Made by a program: the position numbers and the translations under genes
Notes under the pieces: generated by a model
What the model saw: the letters and a program-made list of their open reading frames with translations, nothing else
Told to the model about the DNA's origin: nothing
Databases searched by the model: none
DNA from: Axinella damicornis
Lineage: Eukaryota; Porifera; Demospongiae; Axinellida; Axinellidae
NCBI GenBank assembly: GCA_963931865.1
Contig: OZ007509.1
Location: forward strand, 18,844,440 to 18,908,439
Direction: 5' to 3'
Length of the DNA: 64,000 nt
Shown here: positions 32,750-45,451 of the stretch, in pieces
Position numbering within the stretch: position 1 is the stretch's first letter
How the letters are laid out: every line of letters starts with the position of its first letter

Positions 32750-34269
32750 CAAGTAATAAAAAACATTTAAAATGTAACAGGATGTAGGGATACCAGAACG
32801 GCAAAAAGTAAGGAAACAAGGTAGGGATGATCACACAAAACAGTGAAGTATACAACCCCCCTACAGAGATCTTTTTCCATAATACGTGTATAATGAAAAA
32901 AGATATGTAGGGGGATTGTATACTTCAATGTTTTGTGTGATCATCCCTACCTTGTTTCCTTACTTTTTGCTGTTCTGGTATCCCTACATCCTGTTACATT
33001 TTAAATGTTTTTTATTACTTGTTTATGTCATTTTTTTAGCAGCAGGCGCATGCATACTGAACTCTGGCATTTACACTGCGAGCAATGGCTGAAGAATCAG
33101 ACCCAAGCATCTCAAAAGCCAACCCTTTTCTGGATGGATACTAAGCCAGTGCTCCCTGAGCTGAAGATCATAGCTAAGTATAGTGTAGCTAAAATTTTAA
33201 TAGCTATACCAGATAGTAGTAGCGACACATGGTTGAGTCTTTAGATAGGCATTCACCCCTCTCACAGAACACAGTAGGTAGCACAGAGAATTTACTTACG
33301 GTTCCACAACAGCGCAAGGCACTTCTAATTCAGCGATATTGTTGCTAAGTGATCGTTTAAGTGCGCATGCGTACAAACATGAAAATGGCGTGACAAATGA
33401 AGCCATAGCTATATATAGCTAGTTATTGAGTGGGCAGCTGCAGCCGCCTGGTGAAGACTTGGAGTTTGCGAAAAAGCGATGGGCTGGTGCACTGCTCGGT
33501 GTAAAATGCTGCTGTTTCGTGCGAAAACCATCATGAGGGATTGAGGCGACGTTGAGCTAGCCCGTCTGAAAGAAGAAAGAAGAAAGAAGAAAGAAAAACA
33601 ATTTGCTCGTTTTGCGAGTACCTGGTGTGGTACTTTCGCGACGGTTTTTCGCGATGCGAGGAGTCTTGTTGGTCATGAAAACACTCGAAGATGAACGGTA
33701 TGTTGTTACCCCGCGCGCGCATGCGCGAAGCGGGGTTAAGCAATCGGTTTTGTCCGTCAGTCAGTCAGTCGTCTGTCAGGCGAAAAAAATTGAACTTTTG
33801 CCACATAGACCCTCATAAACCATCGAAAGGGAGTCAAACAATAGCAAATAGCAAAAAACTGCTCTATGTGTATACCTGACTGAAGTCAAGGCGCTTCGTT
33901 TAGGCTGTTTTTCCAGCTATTTCCTATTATTCGTAACGTTTGGCCCACCTCTTCAACTTCACAATATGCACGTTGTTGTATATACGGTAAGCGGTCACTC
34001 CCACACCTTGGATATGGCCATACACGAACACAGTATACGCGATAGCACTTGTTCGATACGATCGGCAGAGATGTCACGTCGATTGTAGCTGCACTAGTAC
34101 ATGCACTGTATCCTGTAGACGTTCCGCGCGGGGTATGTGTTCTATGAACATCTCTAGTTATGAAGGCTTATAAGTGTACCGTTTCTGAGATTTGGAGAGA
34201 TTTTTTTGTATTAGCATATATTGCGTGTACGTCGTATCCCTACATACAGAGTCTACCGACTCTGTGATA
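32750..34269 (+). mobile_element. palindrome-headed repeat, copy 3
   Basis: Palindrome at 32750-33022, body, and the terminal hairpin CAGAGTC-TACC-GACTCTG near 34246-34263. Its body is interrupted by a Helentron-like element (33707-34158). Confidence 0.85.
33707..34158 (+). mobile_element. Helentron-like non-autonomous element, family 1, 452-bp copy
   Basis: The left end TACCCCGCGCGCGCATGCG folds with GCGAAGCGGGGT. The inverted stretch CGCGCGGGGTA recurs near the right end, followed by a GTTC-TAT-GAAC hairpin and the terminus CTCTAGT. Copy 1 of the host repeat (GGTATGTGGTTATAAAGG, 28881) is the empty site, consistent with insertion between two T residues. Confidence 0.8.
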
Positions 34270-34311
34270 TATAGTAGTACTTCATCGCCATACAGCGAAT
34301 CGAAGCATTAT

Positions 34312-34462
34312 GGTCAACTTAGAACCTCTGAGGCTGTGGATTGGAGGGAAAGGGAGGCCCCTCAGCTGGGATGTACTGATTGATGTTCTGAAGACAACTG
34401 GGCTTAACACTCTTGCTAGTGACATACAGGATACGGTTCACAGTTTATCATCAAGCTTTTAA
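34312..34462 (+). pseudogene. last-exon remnant of the death-domain gene, unit C
   Basis: Open from LEPLRLWIGGKG through PLSWDVLIDVLKTTGLN to a stop at 34460-34462. It is the best preserved of the three copies of this death-domain tail, but it is cut off from its upstream exons by transposable elements. Confidence 0.55.
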
Positions 34463-36588
34463 TTGAATTAGTACATGCCTTCTTCAACAAGTTTCCTATA
34501 CCATTTGTAGCTCCTCACTTGCACAAATTCTCTCTATACTGTACTACACATGATGTACATCATATTGCTCCTCTTGATCAGTAAAGCTGGGAATGAAATG
34601 GAAGGTCTGTGTGCGTGTGAACTGCTGTAAGTGTAACGAATAGCAAATCTGCAATAATATTATAACTGCAGAGTAAAATTGTTAAATCGTCATCAAAATT
34701 AATGTAACATGCAACAAACTGTATGCTATCCAATAGTATATATATACTTACACTTAGTATAAGGGCATAATAATTATTGTAGTTGGTCATGCCTAGCTAA
34801 TGCACTAATTCACTTCACTTCAGAATTTGCACTACCTTGATCGTGATAATCGATGCTAAATGCACTGACAGTAAAACCCACCAGAATGGATGGCCGGAAC
34901 AGTAGATCTTCACTGAGACCAATGCACAACAGTACAACTCGGTTCACAAGCCATGGGTGGGAGCCTGGGAACGAGGCTAATAATTGAGATGACGTCATCG
35001 TGGCTAGCTACGCCCTCTATCTTCGAAGTTTCATGTGAAGTTTGAAAGGCGGACCTTCTTTTGTGTAGGAAACAGACTCTTCAACAGTACCAGACGTGCA
35101 GCAGGTACGTACTTAACTCAAATTAGCCATAGGTTTGCTGTGTGCAGTGCTGCCAGAACAGCTAGTTCGTTCATGGCTAGATAGCAACGTAGCCCCCCCC
35201 CCCCCCCATGGACACAGAAACTCCACACCCCCCAACGACACAAGCCTTTTTTATTCCCTAGGACTATTATTTTTTTTACGAAGTTGTTAGTGCACCTCCT
35301 GGAGGGTGTGGCAGGAGACAGCTTCAATCCCATTGGTTCCTAGTCAGGGAGGGAGCACTGTTCTGTGATTAGGCCACTCCAACTGGTATATATGTTTCTG
35401 GTCAGGGACTTCCCCCAGAAGTCATGCGGGCGGGCAGGTACTTAGCAACTCAGCAACGGCAGCGCAGGTACACTAAACAGGGCCATGACGCACGTACGTG
35501 GACACGAGTGTGCCACAGATCACTGAAAACGACGCGAAATGACATGGAATCACAAAAATGGCAAGTCAGCCTACAAAATACGACAGATTTCTGTCCTTTT
35601 CACAGATACGTACACTCATCTAGCCGATTCATGACCGAGCTGCTACTACAGCACATGCGCAGTAGAGCGTTGCTCAATTAGTGCTAGTCCCAATTCGTCG
35701 TGCGGGCACTATATAGTACTTAACACTGGGAGGCCTAGTACGCAGCGGGCGGAGGACCAGAAACATATATACAAGTTGGAGTGGCCTTAGCTGTAGTCTC
35801 GTTCCCAGACCCAAACAACCCCAGCGTGGATCGCTTCCGGTACCGCGCCGCGATACTGGAAGCGATCCACGCTGGGGTTGCTTGGGTCTGGGAACAAGAC
35901 TAGTGATCAGCAGCAGAGCCAAAAGTCTCTCTTGTGTTGTACAGCATGTAGTGTAGTTTGTTAGGTGAATTCACTGTGAGCGTATACAAAGCGTGTACTA
36001 CGTACTAGCAGACAATTCAGCCTTGTTCCCTGCAAACCTGCAGGCCTTACTCCCGGACCCAAGGCTGTGACTGTACGAATGCAACGAAACTAACTACCTC
36101 TAATGGTCCCACAGTGAGGACTCCCTCCATAACAAGTCATTCTGCTCTGAAACCACCTACACAAGCTTGTTAGCAGAGTTAGTGAGTGAGACTTTCGTGT
36201 GGCATAGGCAACGAATGACGTGAAGTGTGGATGAAATTTGGACCACATGGGCACTTAATCGGGCCCACACCATTTTCGGTTAGCTAAACATGCCCATTAT
36301 TCGTATGCCCGTGCATTTTGTGTAGTGTACGTGTGCACTGATATGATGCTCTACTGCTATGCATGACCAACATACAACACACGTATACAATGTCACGCTG
36401 TAGGAATCCGATAACAGTCTCAGCAGAATAGGCCGTCCCCAATTGCTCTCATACAGGCAGAGATAATCCATTAATGAGGCAGGATAGAGCCCTCACTCCA
36501 TGGGAAGGAGTCCTCGTTCCGTACCACCTCAGGATCGGGATGATCCAATATACAGTACTTTAGAGACCCAGCTCCAGAACTGGATTTT
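34463..36588. other. intergenic spacer, unit C (toward copy D)
   Basis: Aligned to 5751-8100 and 16693-18790. It contains the hairpin MITE at 35793-35902 and a poly-C run near 35194. No gene is seen. Confidence 0.5.
35793..35902. mobile_element. hairpin MITE, same insertion as 7212-7320
   Basis: Arms TAGTCTCGTTCCCAGACCC, with the inner GATCGCTTCCGGTACC and its complement. Flanks and position equal those at 7212. Confidence 0.8.
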
Positions 36589-37235
36589 TACCCCGCGCGC
36601 GCATGCGCGAAGCGGGGTTAAGCAATCGGTTTTGTCCGTCAGTCAGTCGTCTGTCGTCTGTCTGTCAGGCGAAAAAAATTGAAATCTCGCCACATAGACC
36701 CTCATAAACCATCGAAATGGAGTCAAACAATAGCAAATAGCAAAAAACTGCTCTATATGTACCTGACTGAAGTCAAGGCGCTCCGTTTCGCTGTATTTCG
36801 GCTAATTCCTACTTTTCTTAACTATTCATAACATTAGCTCCACCTCTTCGTGACCTCAGAGTCCCATCAAGAACAGGACACGCAGTGCATTTGGTAACTT
36901 CATGCTTCGAGATGACAGCTAGGAAACAGTGTTTTCTCACGATCTATGTACTTCACAGACATCCTGGCTATTGTTTCGGCTGTTTTTTCCAGCTATTTCC
37001 TATTATTCGTAACATTTGGCCCCACCTCTCCAGCTTCACAATATAATATGTTGTATATACGGTAAGCGGTCACTCCCACACCTTGGATATGGCCATACAC
37101 GAACACAGTATACGCGATAGCCGCCCTGTTCGATGCGCATCAGCAGAGATGTCACGTCGAGTCACGTCGATTGAAGCTGCACTGCATGCATCCTGACGTT
37201 CAGCGCGGGGTATGTGTTCTATGAACACCTCTAGT
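36589..37235 (+). mobile_element. Helentron-like element, family 1, 647-bp copy
   Basis: Same ends as 33707-34158 with a longer interior. The subterminal GCGCGGGGTA (37204-37213) is followed by GTGTTC-TAT-GAACAC and CTCTAGT. The paralogous site at 18808-18823 (CTGGATTTGTCACACAT) is empty. It lies about 320 bp upstream of the copy D start codon, so it may affect that promoter. Confidence 0.82.
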
Positions 37236-37552
37236 TTACACATGTACCGGCAAGGAAGTTAAGACTAGTGGAGGTAGTGGCAGCTGACACACCACTATCA
37301 ACCACCTGTGCTTAGCAACGATCCTGGTAGTTGAACAGCTTTCTCACTGCCCCATTTTGTGATTGCTGCATATACAGAGCAGGAACTGACCAATCAGCAC
37401 CGCCCATTCAGTCATGCCTTGACAATGACAATCTAGGGAAGACAATACGGGAAACTGTTGCTTGCACGACATGATGTCATAGGAAAGTACTGTTGAGTGT
37501 GTCATGACCTTTATTAATATCTAACTCATCTGAATCTCCCACCCTCTATAGA

Positions 37553-40500
37553 ATGGCTTCCCTTTTCTCCTCCATGTTTGGTCAAACCAAAGCGTACGAG
37601 CCAACTCCAAGGTGGGGTCACTATGCTGCTCCAGTTGGGGGAAGGTGCCTCCTCTGGGGTGGCCGTGTTCCAGACTTCTCAGTTAGTGGCAGAAAGAAAC
37701 TAGCATCGACTGTTGAGATCTTTGACCCCTACCTGGAGGTGTGGGAGCAGCAAGCTACATCCGGAGTCTCACCCCCTGGACTGTGTCTGGGAGGGTGTGC
37801 GTCGCTGTTGGGGCAGCTGTATTCATTTGGAGGGCATGACGGTACATCTTATTACAATTCCCTTCACACGTTGGATCCTACCTCACTTGAGTGGAAGGAG
37901 TTACGAGTTCTGAACCAGGCTGATGGGCCAATGAGAAAGCGCTCATGTGGAATGGTTTCTTACAATGGAGACCGACTGGCATTGTTTGGAGGCTATGGCA
38001 TTCCCACAGACCCCACTCCGCCTGGAGCAACCTTTACTAAGAATACCAGATTCACTAGTGGGAGGGGGTGGAGTAATGAGCTCCACATCTTCAACGTCAG
38101 TGAAGGTATGTGAGCAATTCCTTCTGTGTTACTGGATGGTATATACATGTAGCAAGGATGCAAACAGTTACTCTCTCAAGATTATAATGGCTTCATTGTG
38201 TGTAGTGTATGAATACAGGTGGCCGCCATTCATTCTGGACTGCCTGTCCAACATCATTCCAGCACATGCAGTGTGTATGTTAGGGTGTGCAGTCCACATT
38301 TGATGACAGTATTAGTTGCCTGTGCTGTTGCAGTGTAGTCCAGTGGACGGGTGTGTATATTGGGAGGAACTAGTTGTGTTGGTTCATACTAACTTCCTGG
38401 CTCCACCCTCCCATGGCAACGTGTGTGCCCAACTGAACCACAGGTGGATGGGGGAGCCATAGCAGCAGAGTACAGTGTAGTCCAGTGGATGGGTGTGTAT
38501 ATTGGGATGAACTAGTTGTGTTGGTTCACACTAACTTCCTGGCTCCACCCTCCCAACGTGTGTGCCCAACTGAACCACAGGTGGATGGGGGAGCCATAGC
38601 AGCAGAGTACAAGAGCCAGTGTTGCAATGTAATTATGTACTTCCAGAGACATAGCTGCATAGGCAACGCCTCGGTTAAAATTCACTTTTTGTGTGTGTGT
38701 CCACATAATGACATCACTAAGCATGTGGTTGTACTTTGTGTATAGCAGAGCATCTGGCATGTGATTCCACCAACTAAGAAGGCAAGATGGCTACTGTCAC
38801 TGTTTCAGTGCCTTAGGTAGGTATTGATTATGCACATGGGCAGTCCAAATTGTCAGTACCAGCTCAGGTTGTACCCCATAACCTTCGTCATGATCCAACA
38901 ACTTGTTGTAAGAAACTAAACTATGCTCCTGAAATAGCCAAGAAAGACCGCATAAATGCAAAGCAGTAGCAGGGCATTGGAAATCATGAAGTTGCCATGA
39001 GAACCCTTCCTGACAATGCGCAAAGCACCTCCAGCATCATACAGGCTTGTTCCCAGGTGCTCGGTACGGGTCACCTGGGAATGAGGCTATTTCTTGGTGC
39101 CTATATAACATTGTTAGCACTTGTAATTGTGAGTCGCCCTGGAAGTTGAAAACAGAAAGAGTTGTAGCCGAGTGCTCTCTCTACTAGATGCAATACTGCA
39201 TGCAGGAGTGACTGTTATTGCATGTACGAAGGGAGATCTGTTGCTGACGTAGTTCCATGCTACCGCGGGCAGGTTACCAACTGCATGAGTTCCTTCTGTA
39301 CTGTCCTGTGCATAGACTGACGTGTGCTCACTGATAGTATACCTGACCATGTACTAGGTCTTAGCTAGGTCATCATTTCATTTCTGCATTCACCAGCTAG
39401 TGCAGAAGGTGTTGACTGTCTCTCAAGAGATACAATTATGATAGTCCTGGGCCTAATTATGAATGCCATCCTGGGAACTAAACACTGCAAACTATCACAT
39501 GACAGTAGTGTTGTCACTCTGGGCTGGGCACACTCTAGCATCGTTCCCAGGCCCGTGCGCTGCTTTTGGTTGCATGAAAGAACACTTTACCGTACTGCAA
39601 GCGATGGGCGGGGCCTGGGAACGAGGCTAGGCATGGTTTCTGACACCTGATATAATTATATCCACAATGCCAATTGTCAGTTGTGTACTTAGCAAACAAG
39701 AATAGTTAGTCTTACTTCATTTTCTGCAGGCAAGTGGTCCGTCCCTACCACCACTGGCCTTAGGCCCCCTCCCTGCAACAACTTCACCTTCACTGCCGTC
39801 AGTGACCACCTGGCAGTTCTGTTTGGAGGAAGGCAGCCTGACGGAAGAGTCAGTGACTGCTGTGTTATGAATTTCAAGACAATGGTATGCCCTGAGGATT
39901 CTGTAACAACTCAGTATGGAAGTCATGCAACACATGCCACACTAGAAATGAGTGCACAGTCAGTGGGAGGGGCAGAGTTGTCCGGGGAATACTATGAACA
40001 ACATCCAATTGCAACAAACTGCAGTAGTATTCACAATTTGCATGTATGCATATTGTGTCACTTGTCCCAGGAGTGGACCAAACTGGAGAGGGCTGAGGGA
40101 GCCCCTTGGCCAGCAGAGAGATCATCCCATGCTGCCTGCTGCCTCAACTATGGACAGGATCACCCCCAGGTGCTGGTCACTGGGGGTGCGGATAAGAATG
40201 GCAATGCCCTCAGTGACATGTGGATCCTGGACGTCCAGTCTGGGAGGTGGAGGGAGGTGAGTGGTGATGTACATACGAATGTATGGCTGGTTCAATCTCA
40301 ACATTATTTGAGTCTGCAGTTTTACAGTATATGGACCAATTAAATCAAAGTAGAGCACTAACTAGACCCATTGTTTATGTTGATTGCCCACAATGGTCGT
40401 CACAAGATGTCACATGTGTACATTAATTCCAACAATGACGTTGTCACATGATCTATGAATGTCCAATCAATTTCTTCCCTCTCCCCAGCTCACTCCTCCT

Positions 40501-43500
40501 GAAGGTGCACAGCCTTGGGTGTGGCACACTGTTACTGCCTTCAGTTTGGGGCCAGGGCGGATGCAAGTCATCATGTTTGGGGGATGTCCGAAGTGGGAGG
40601 AGGGAAAGTCAGAGGATGCACAACCAAAGCTAGCAGAAACCACTGTGCTGGAGTTTGGTGAGTAGAATACATTGTGTGTTGACATTGTGTGTACTGTGAC
40701 TATACACAAGAGAGAATGTGTGCAGTGCAATCAGGAGAGCACACTATATGCTTCACTTGTTGCCGAGCAGGAAGCGAAGCAACTTATCATGCAGTGTGGA
40801 GGTCGAATCTGGGCTAGTGCGACTATAAATCTGTCCTGTAATGCATTGGAATGCAATTATTGTGGCCCCGCACATAAATTATGCGTTGGACCCCCGTGCG
40901 TGCACGTATATACAACCTGCACCATGTGATCTCTTGTTTGTCGCTGCGCTGCTGTATGAGTATGAGTCGGTTTCTGACAGGGGATGACGATTGACAAGGC
41001 AAAGAGTGCAGCGACATCGAGGGAGAACTGATGAGGCGAGGAGGGAGACTGCCAGAGCGGCTGACCGCAAGAGAAAGAGACTTGGCAGGCAGAATGAAGT
41101 TGACGTTTGCCGTTCACAGAGACTCGCCGTCGCTCGTAATTATGTTCTGCAACTGCTAAATTTATATTAAAGCTTCCTGCGAGGCATCTCTGCGTGGTCA
41201 ACCACGTATGCACTAGTACTGTACTCCAGGGCGCACTAGCCTCGTTCCCAGGCCCCGCCCAGCTTTACACTATGAGAAAAGGAGTTTGTTGCTATGGCAA
41301 CATCCACTGGTTACCATAGGTGGAGGCTGCATGCACTTCCAATACGATTTACTGTAAACCTGAGGTGCAGCCTGCATGTATGGTAATGGGAAGTGTTATT
41401 GCCATAGCAACAAGAAATGGGAAAGTTCATTATTCATGGAAGGGTCTGTTGTGGTAAAGTGATTATCAGTGCAATCATGAGCATAGGAATGTTACAATAT
41501 TACCTCTCCTTTGAGATGTGAATACGATTGATGACGAATAGGCATAGCCAGACCTTCCAACTTACCCACACTTCACAAGGTGGGACAGCTAGTCATCCAC
41601 ATGTCCCTAGCACCCACCCTCACCTTCTCTACATATTCATGGTGAGGCTACGTCTGCTCTCGTACCTAGTACAACTATCCTTGTTCCCAGGACACACGAA
41701 GTGCATGTGCCTGGCTGGCTATATACTAAAGTACTAGAAAATTTATATGGATGAACTCATGAGGTGAAGTTGACTTTACAAAGAAGGGAGAATGTGAAGG
41801 TTGTATGGTTTGTACGTTTGTTGAGAGGTATCCTAAGCTGCTCAGTTTCAGTGACCAGGAACTAGACCAGGTGCAGCATGTGCATGAAGAGTTTCTTGGT
41901 CACCAAGCTCTGTCCAGAGAAGGTACCTCAGGCTGTTTGCATGGGATGGCACTGTTTGCTATGAAGTTGGTGAAGACTCTGACAGGATAATTAACCTACC
42001 AAGGATAACTATTCGTCAGTCAAACGTTGGGTAAGAACACATCTTTTCAGAATTCTGTCATTCATAAAATCTGGCAAGACAAACAGCAATGGATTCTTTG
42101 GTGCATAACTTGAGACTAAAGCCGCTTGTCACACACTTCAACCATCCCAAACGCTACTGAAGCAAACCAAGAAGGTTACATCATTGTACAACAAGGAACG
42201 CTGTCCCTCGGCAGACAGTGCTCCGTCAACTGGCTCTGTACTGATTAGCATTGCTTTCCTCTACGCATGTATTTGACATTATGGCTCATTATTTGTTATG
42301 TAAGCCATATGAGGGCATGAACAAGTGTTTGGAGTCCTCTCCTGCACATCACCCTCGTAAATATTTATGTGAATACGACTGATGACTAATTGACATAGCA
42401 GCAGTTAAATTTGTGTGCATCCTCCACTGAACTGGTGTGGTAGAATTCCTGGTGTGTTATGCTGTCATAGTGTACAGCCTTCATTGTGTATCTGGTCACT
42501 GATTCAGTGGTTCCTGTAGGGTTGGGCCTACCCGGGCATTGCCTGGGCATCTCTGCATACTCTCAGTCACGATTTTGATTTTACTGAACGTGGCTCGAGC
42601 TCCATGCATGGAACAAACATGGAAGTCTTGTCAAGGGCCCAGGGCTGGAACGAAATGTCCCACCAGGCCAGCCAAAGCAACCTCCTGTCCTTTCTACCAA
42701 AAGGTGGTCCGGTTCCCAGACCCAACCCATGAGGTTGGGTTGTGATACATGTAGTCTCTGAGAGTCTCTCCACATGGCAAGAGTTGCGTGACTCAACTGT
42801 ACACATGATATGCAATAGCTGTCAAGAGTTGAACCCTGCTCTGATCGGTTAGAGGTATAGCATCCACAGTTTCAGTGAGTGCAGGGAATGGGTTGTGCCC
42901 TGAGGATCGCATTTCGCTGAAGAAGTGCAGTGGTCGAAATAAGGAATCGTTGTTTGTTGTCACTTGTCCTAGATTCAAATCCGGGTTGGTTGTGCATATA
43001 CATGTATAAGAAATGTGAAAAAGAAAAAGAAGGAGAAAGGGGTTGGCTCAAACTTGTGCACAAGAGAAGGAACATAAAGAATTGCTTGTTTGATCTGGCA
43101 CATCATGCACCCAAAAAGAGGTCATTCTTAGTGAGAATGACTGAAGCCTGAAAGCAACTCAATTGCTCTCTCCTTAATTACACCTTTCCCCTTCCTCCTC
43201 CCCCCCCCCCCCCCCCCCCCCCCTTCCCCCATCCCACTCTCTCCCCTCAGAGTCGGTTAAGACACCATCTGGTGATGGTCCTCCCACTCGAGAGTGGGTT
43301 CTGGCGGGTGTAGCTGGCATGAGGCAGCTGGGGTCAAACCAGAGAATGCGAGAGAAGGTGGCCAACATGTGCCATGTAATTCGAGAAGTCGAGGCTGGTC
43401 GGCAAGCTCTTCGAGAAGCTCGTTCACAGCAAGGTCTGGATAGGAGGGTTCAGGAAGCTGAAGCAAGAGCTCAAGATCTCCAAATACGGCTTGAGGCTTC

Positions 43501-44548
43501 ACAAGATGCCTACCAAGAATCCCAACAGTCTCTCCAAGAATCCCGGCAGTCTCTCCAAGTAGAGAAAAGAGATCTCCAAGTACAGCTCGAGGCCGCACAA
43601 GCTGCTTACCATGAAGCCCAGCTGTCTCTCCAGACATCACAAGCTGAGAAACAAAATCTCCAGCAGTCTCTCCAAGAATCCCAACAGTCTCTCCAGACAT
43701 CACAAGCTGAAGCCAACACCCGGACACAAGATCTCCAGCGAAGGGTGCAAGATGCTGAGTGCAGAGCAGAGGAGGCCGAGAGGAGATGGGTGGTGCAGAG
43801 GGACGAGATCAACCTCACAGACAGAGAGCTTGGGAGAGGAGGATGGGCTGTTGTCCGAGTGGCAGAGTTCCGTGGAGTTCGTTGTGCAGCCAAGTGTCTC
43901 TACAGGCAGATAGTTTCCGAGTACAATCAGCATCTGTTCATTCGTGAAATCAATATGGCAGCCCGAGTCCACCACCCAAACCTGCTACAGTTTATCGGAG
44001 CCACACTTGAGGGAGAACTGATCATCCTCACTGAGCTGATGCCAACCAGTGTGCGACAAGAACTCGAGAATAGACACACCTTTTCCGACAACCAGATCAC
44101 CTCCATCAGCCTGGATGTAGCCAGAGCCCTCAACTACCTCCACCTGATGCAGCCCAGCCCCATAATACACCGTGACATCAGCAGTGCCAATGTTCTGCTG
44201 GAGCCCGGGCCCAGCAACAGCTGGAGGGCCAAAGTCTCCGACTATGGCTCTGTCAACCTACTTGAGAGGCTGAACACCGTCGCTCCTGGCAACCCAACGT
44301 ACGCTGCACCTGAGGCTGGAAATCCTGCCCTCCAGTCCCCCAAAATGGACATCTTTAGTTTCGGAGTTCTCCTTGTGGAGATGTGCTCAGCTCGCTTTCC
44401 TGAGGTGGCTGATCGAGAGCGTTTCATCTGCTCCATCAAGCAACCACGCATGGTGGCACTCATCCGACGATGCCTAGCTGATGACACGAATGCAAGACCC
44501 TGTGCTAGTGACATCATTACTGAACTGAGTGAACCACATGACGATTAG
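37553..44548 (+). CDS. kelch / coiled-coil / TKL kinase gene, copy D (786 aa)
   Basis: Exons 37553-38105, 39730-39884, 40071-40256, 40489-40657 and 43251-44548 join in frame to 786 residues. All introns are GT-AG. Exon 2 is two codons shorter than in B and C. The architecture equals copy C: kelch blades (GGRCLLWGG, LYSFGGHDG, LALFGGYG, LAVLFGGRQ, VLVTGGADK, MQVIMFGG), a heptad coiled coil, then a kinase with GRGGWAVV, AAK, HRDISSAN, DYG and AAPE, all catalytic residues kept. Against C the kinase domain is highly similar; most differences lie in the coil, in the loop before the hinge and near the C-terminus. Last gene of the array; no death-domain remnant follows it. Confidence 0.9.
38336..38605. 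repeat. intron-1 minisatellite, two copies (gene D)
   Basis: Two units of the roughly 136-bp repeat. The first carries an extra ATGG near 38413. Confidence 0.85.
39042..39089. mobile_element. short hairpin element in intron 1 of D
   Basis: Counterpart of 20952-20999, at the same position. Confidence 0.65.
39536..39629. mobile_element. hairpin-family element in intron 1 of D
   Basis: Ends TAGCATCGTTCCCAGGCCC and GGGCCTGGGAACGAGGCTA, but the interior is no longer fully paired. The empty site is in A and B (GGGCACACTCAAGAT). No clean duplication remains. Confidence 0.7.
40760..41217 (+). mobile_element. Helentron-like element, family 2 (intron 4 of D)
   Basis: Same insertion as 22586-23025, inherited by C and D. 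The right hairpin CGTGGTCAACCACG and the CTAGT terminus are kept. It differs from the C copy by small indels, including AGAGTGCAGCGACATC context changes. Confidence 0.75.
41218..43250 (+). other. rest of intron 4 of copy D
   Basis: It contains a partial hairpin element (41229-41256), the conserved ORF fragment at 41805-41990 and a truncated hairpin at 42709-42744. A run of about 23 C residues (43199-43223) lies close to the CCCCTCAG acceptor. Confidence 0.55.
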
Positions 44549-45451
44549 CTACTTCTCTAGTTTCCACATGATCCTCATGCAATGTAGTAGTGTTACGTGT
44601 TCTTTTGTTATGCCAAACCACATCACACATTCACTGAAACAGTTTGTAGATTGAGCGCCACCTGTTGTGTTCATACATGTGTGTCCTAATTATAAGAATC
44701 TGCTTTTTTGAATTGGCCTATATTCTCACGCTTTTATCTTTTGTTGTACTGGTATGATAGTTTGTTTTCCAACCAACCTGTGCCTGAAGTTCACCATTAT
44801 CCAAAAATGAATTTAGCAACTTCAAGCTGGTATAGGGCAGCTGGTCAGTAGAGGTAGCAAGATAAGGTTCTAGAGCTGGCTATATCCCATGTAGAGCCAG
44901 AATCTCGATCATGCATATTAGACACCTGCATAATTGGCCTGCAAGTTGGGGGTCGGGGAAGGAAGACCATTTGGTTGACCTACTGTATGCACACTGACAA
45001 ATCATAGATCTATGCAATTAATATATCAAGAGGGAGAGGGTTTTCTGGCTAAAATGGACATACCTGGTAGCTAATTTGTTGGGCAACTGGAAGGGAACGG
45101 GAAACCTGAGAACGGGAATCTGCTCTGTAGCTATATTGCTATCGTGCTATGGTGGACATAGACAGTCAGGTTTACATGGGTTTGAGCAGCGCTGACGAAG
45201 AACTTTCCATCCTGAAGCAGAGACGACTCTTTCAATCAGTTTTCCACTTCACTCAGTTTTGTAGCAGTTGACTGGTACGTCCACTTCAATCAGTTTTCTA
45301 GCAGTTAATTAACTGTTAGAAAACTGATTGAAGTGCATGGATGTATCAATCAACTAGTCAGTGGCGTACCCTCCCAAACACATACACGTCACTGCACTTC
45401 ATCTGTGCAGACTGGCGTGGAGAGTCAACTGCATGAGTGGCTGCATTGACA
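44549..45451. other. 3' flank of copy D
   Basis: No gene. 44890-44980 resembles the flank behind C. A perfect-looking hairpin CACTTCAATCAGTTTTCTA with its complement lies at 45281-45334. The last 100 bases lead into the 35-bp minisatellite. Confidence 0.45.
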
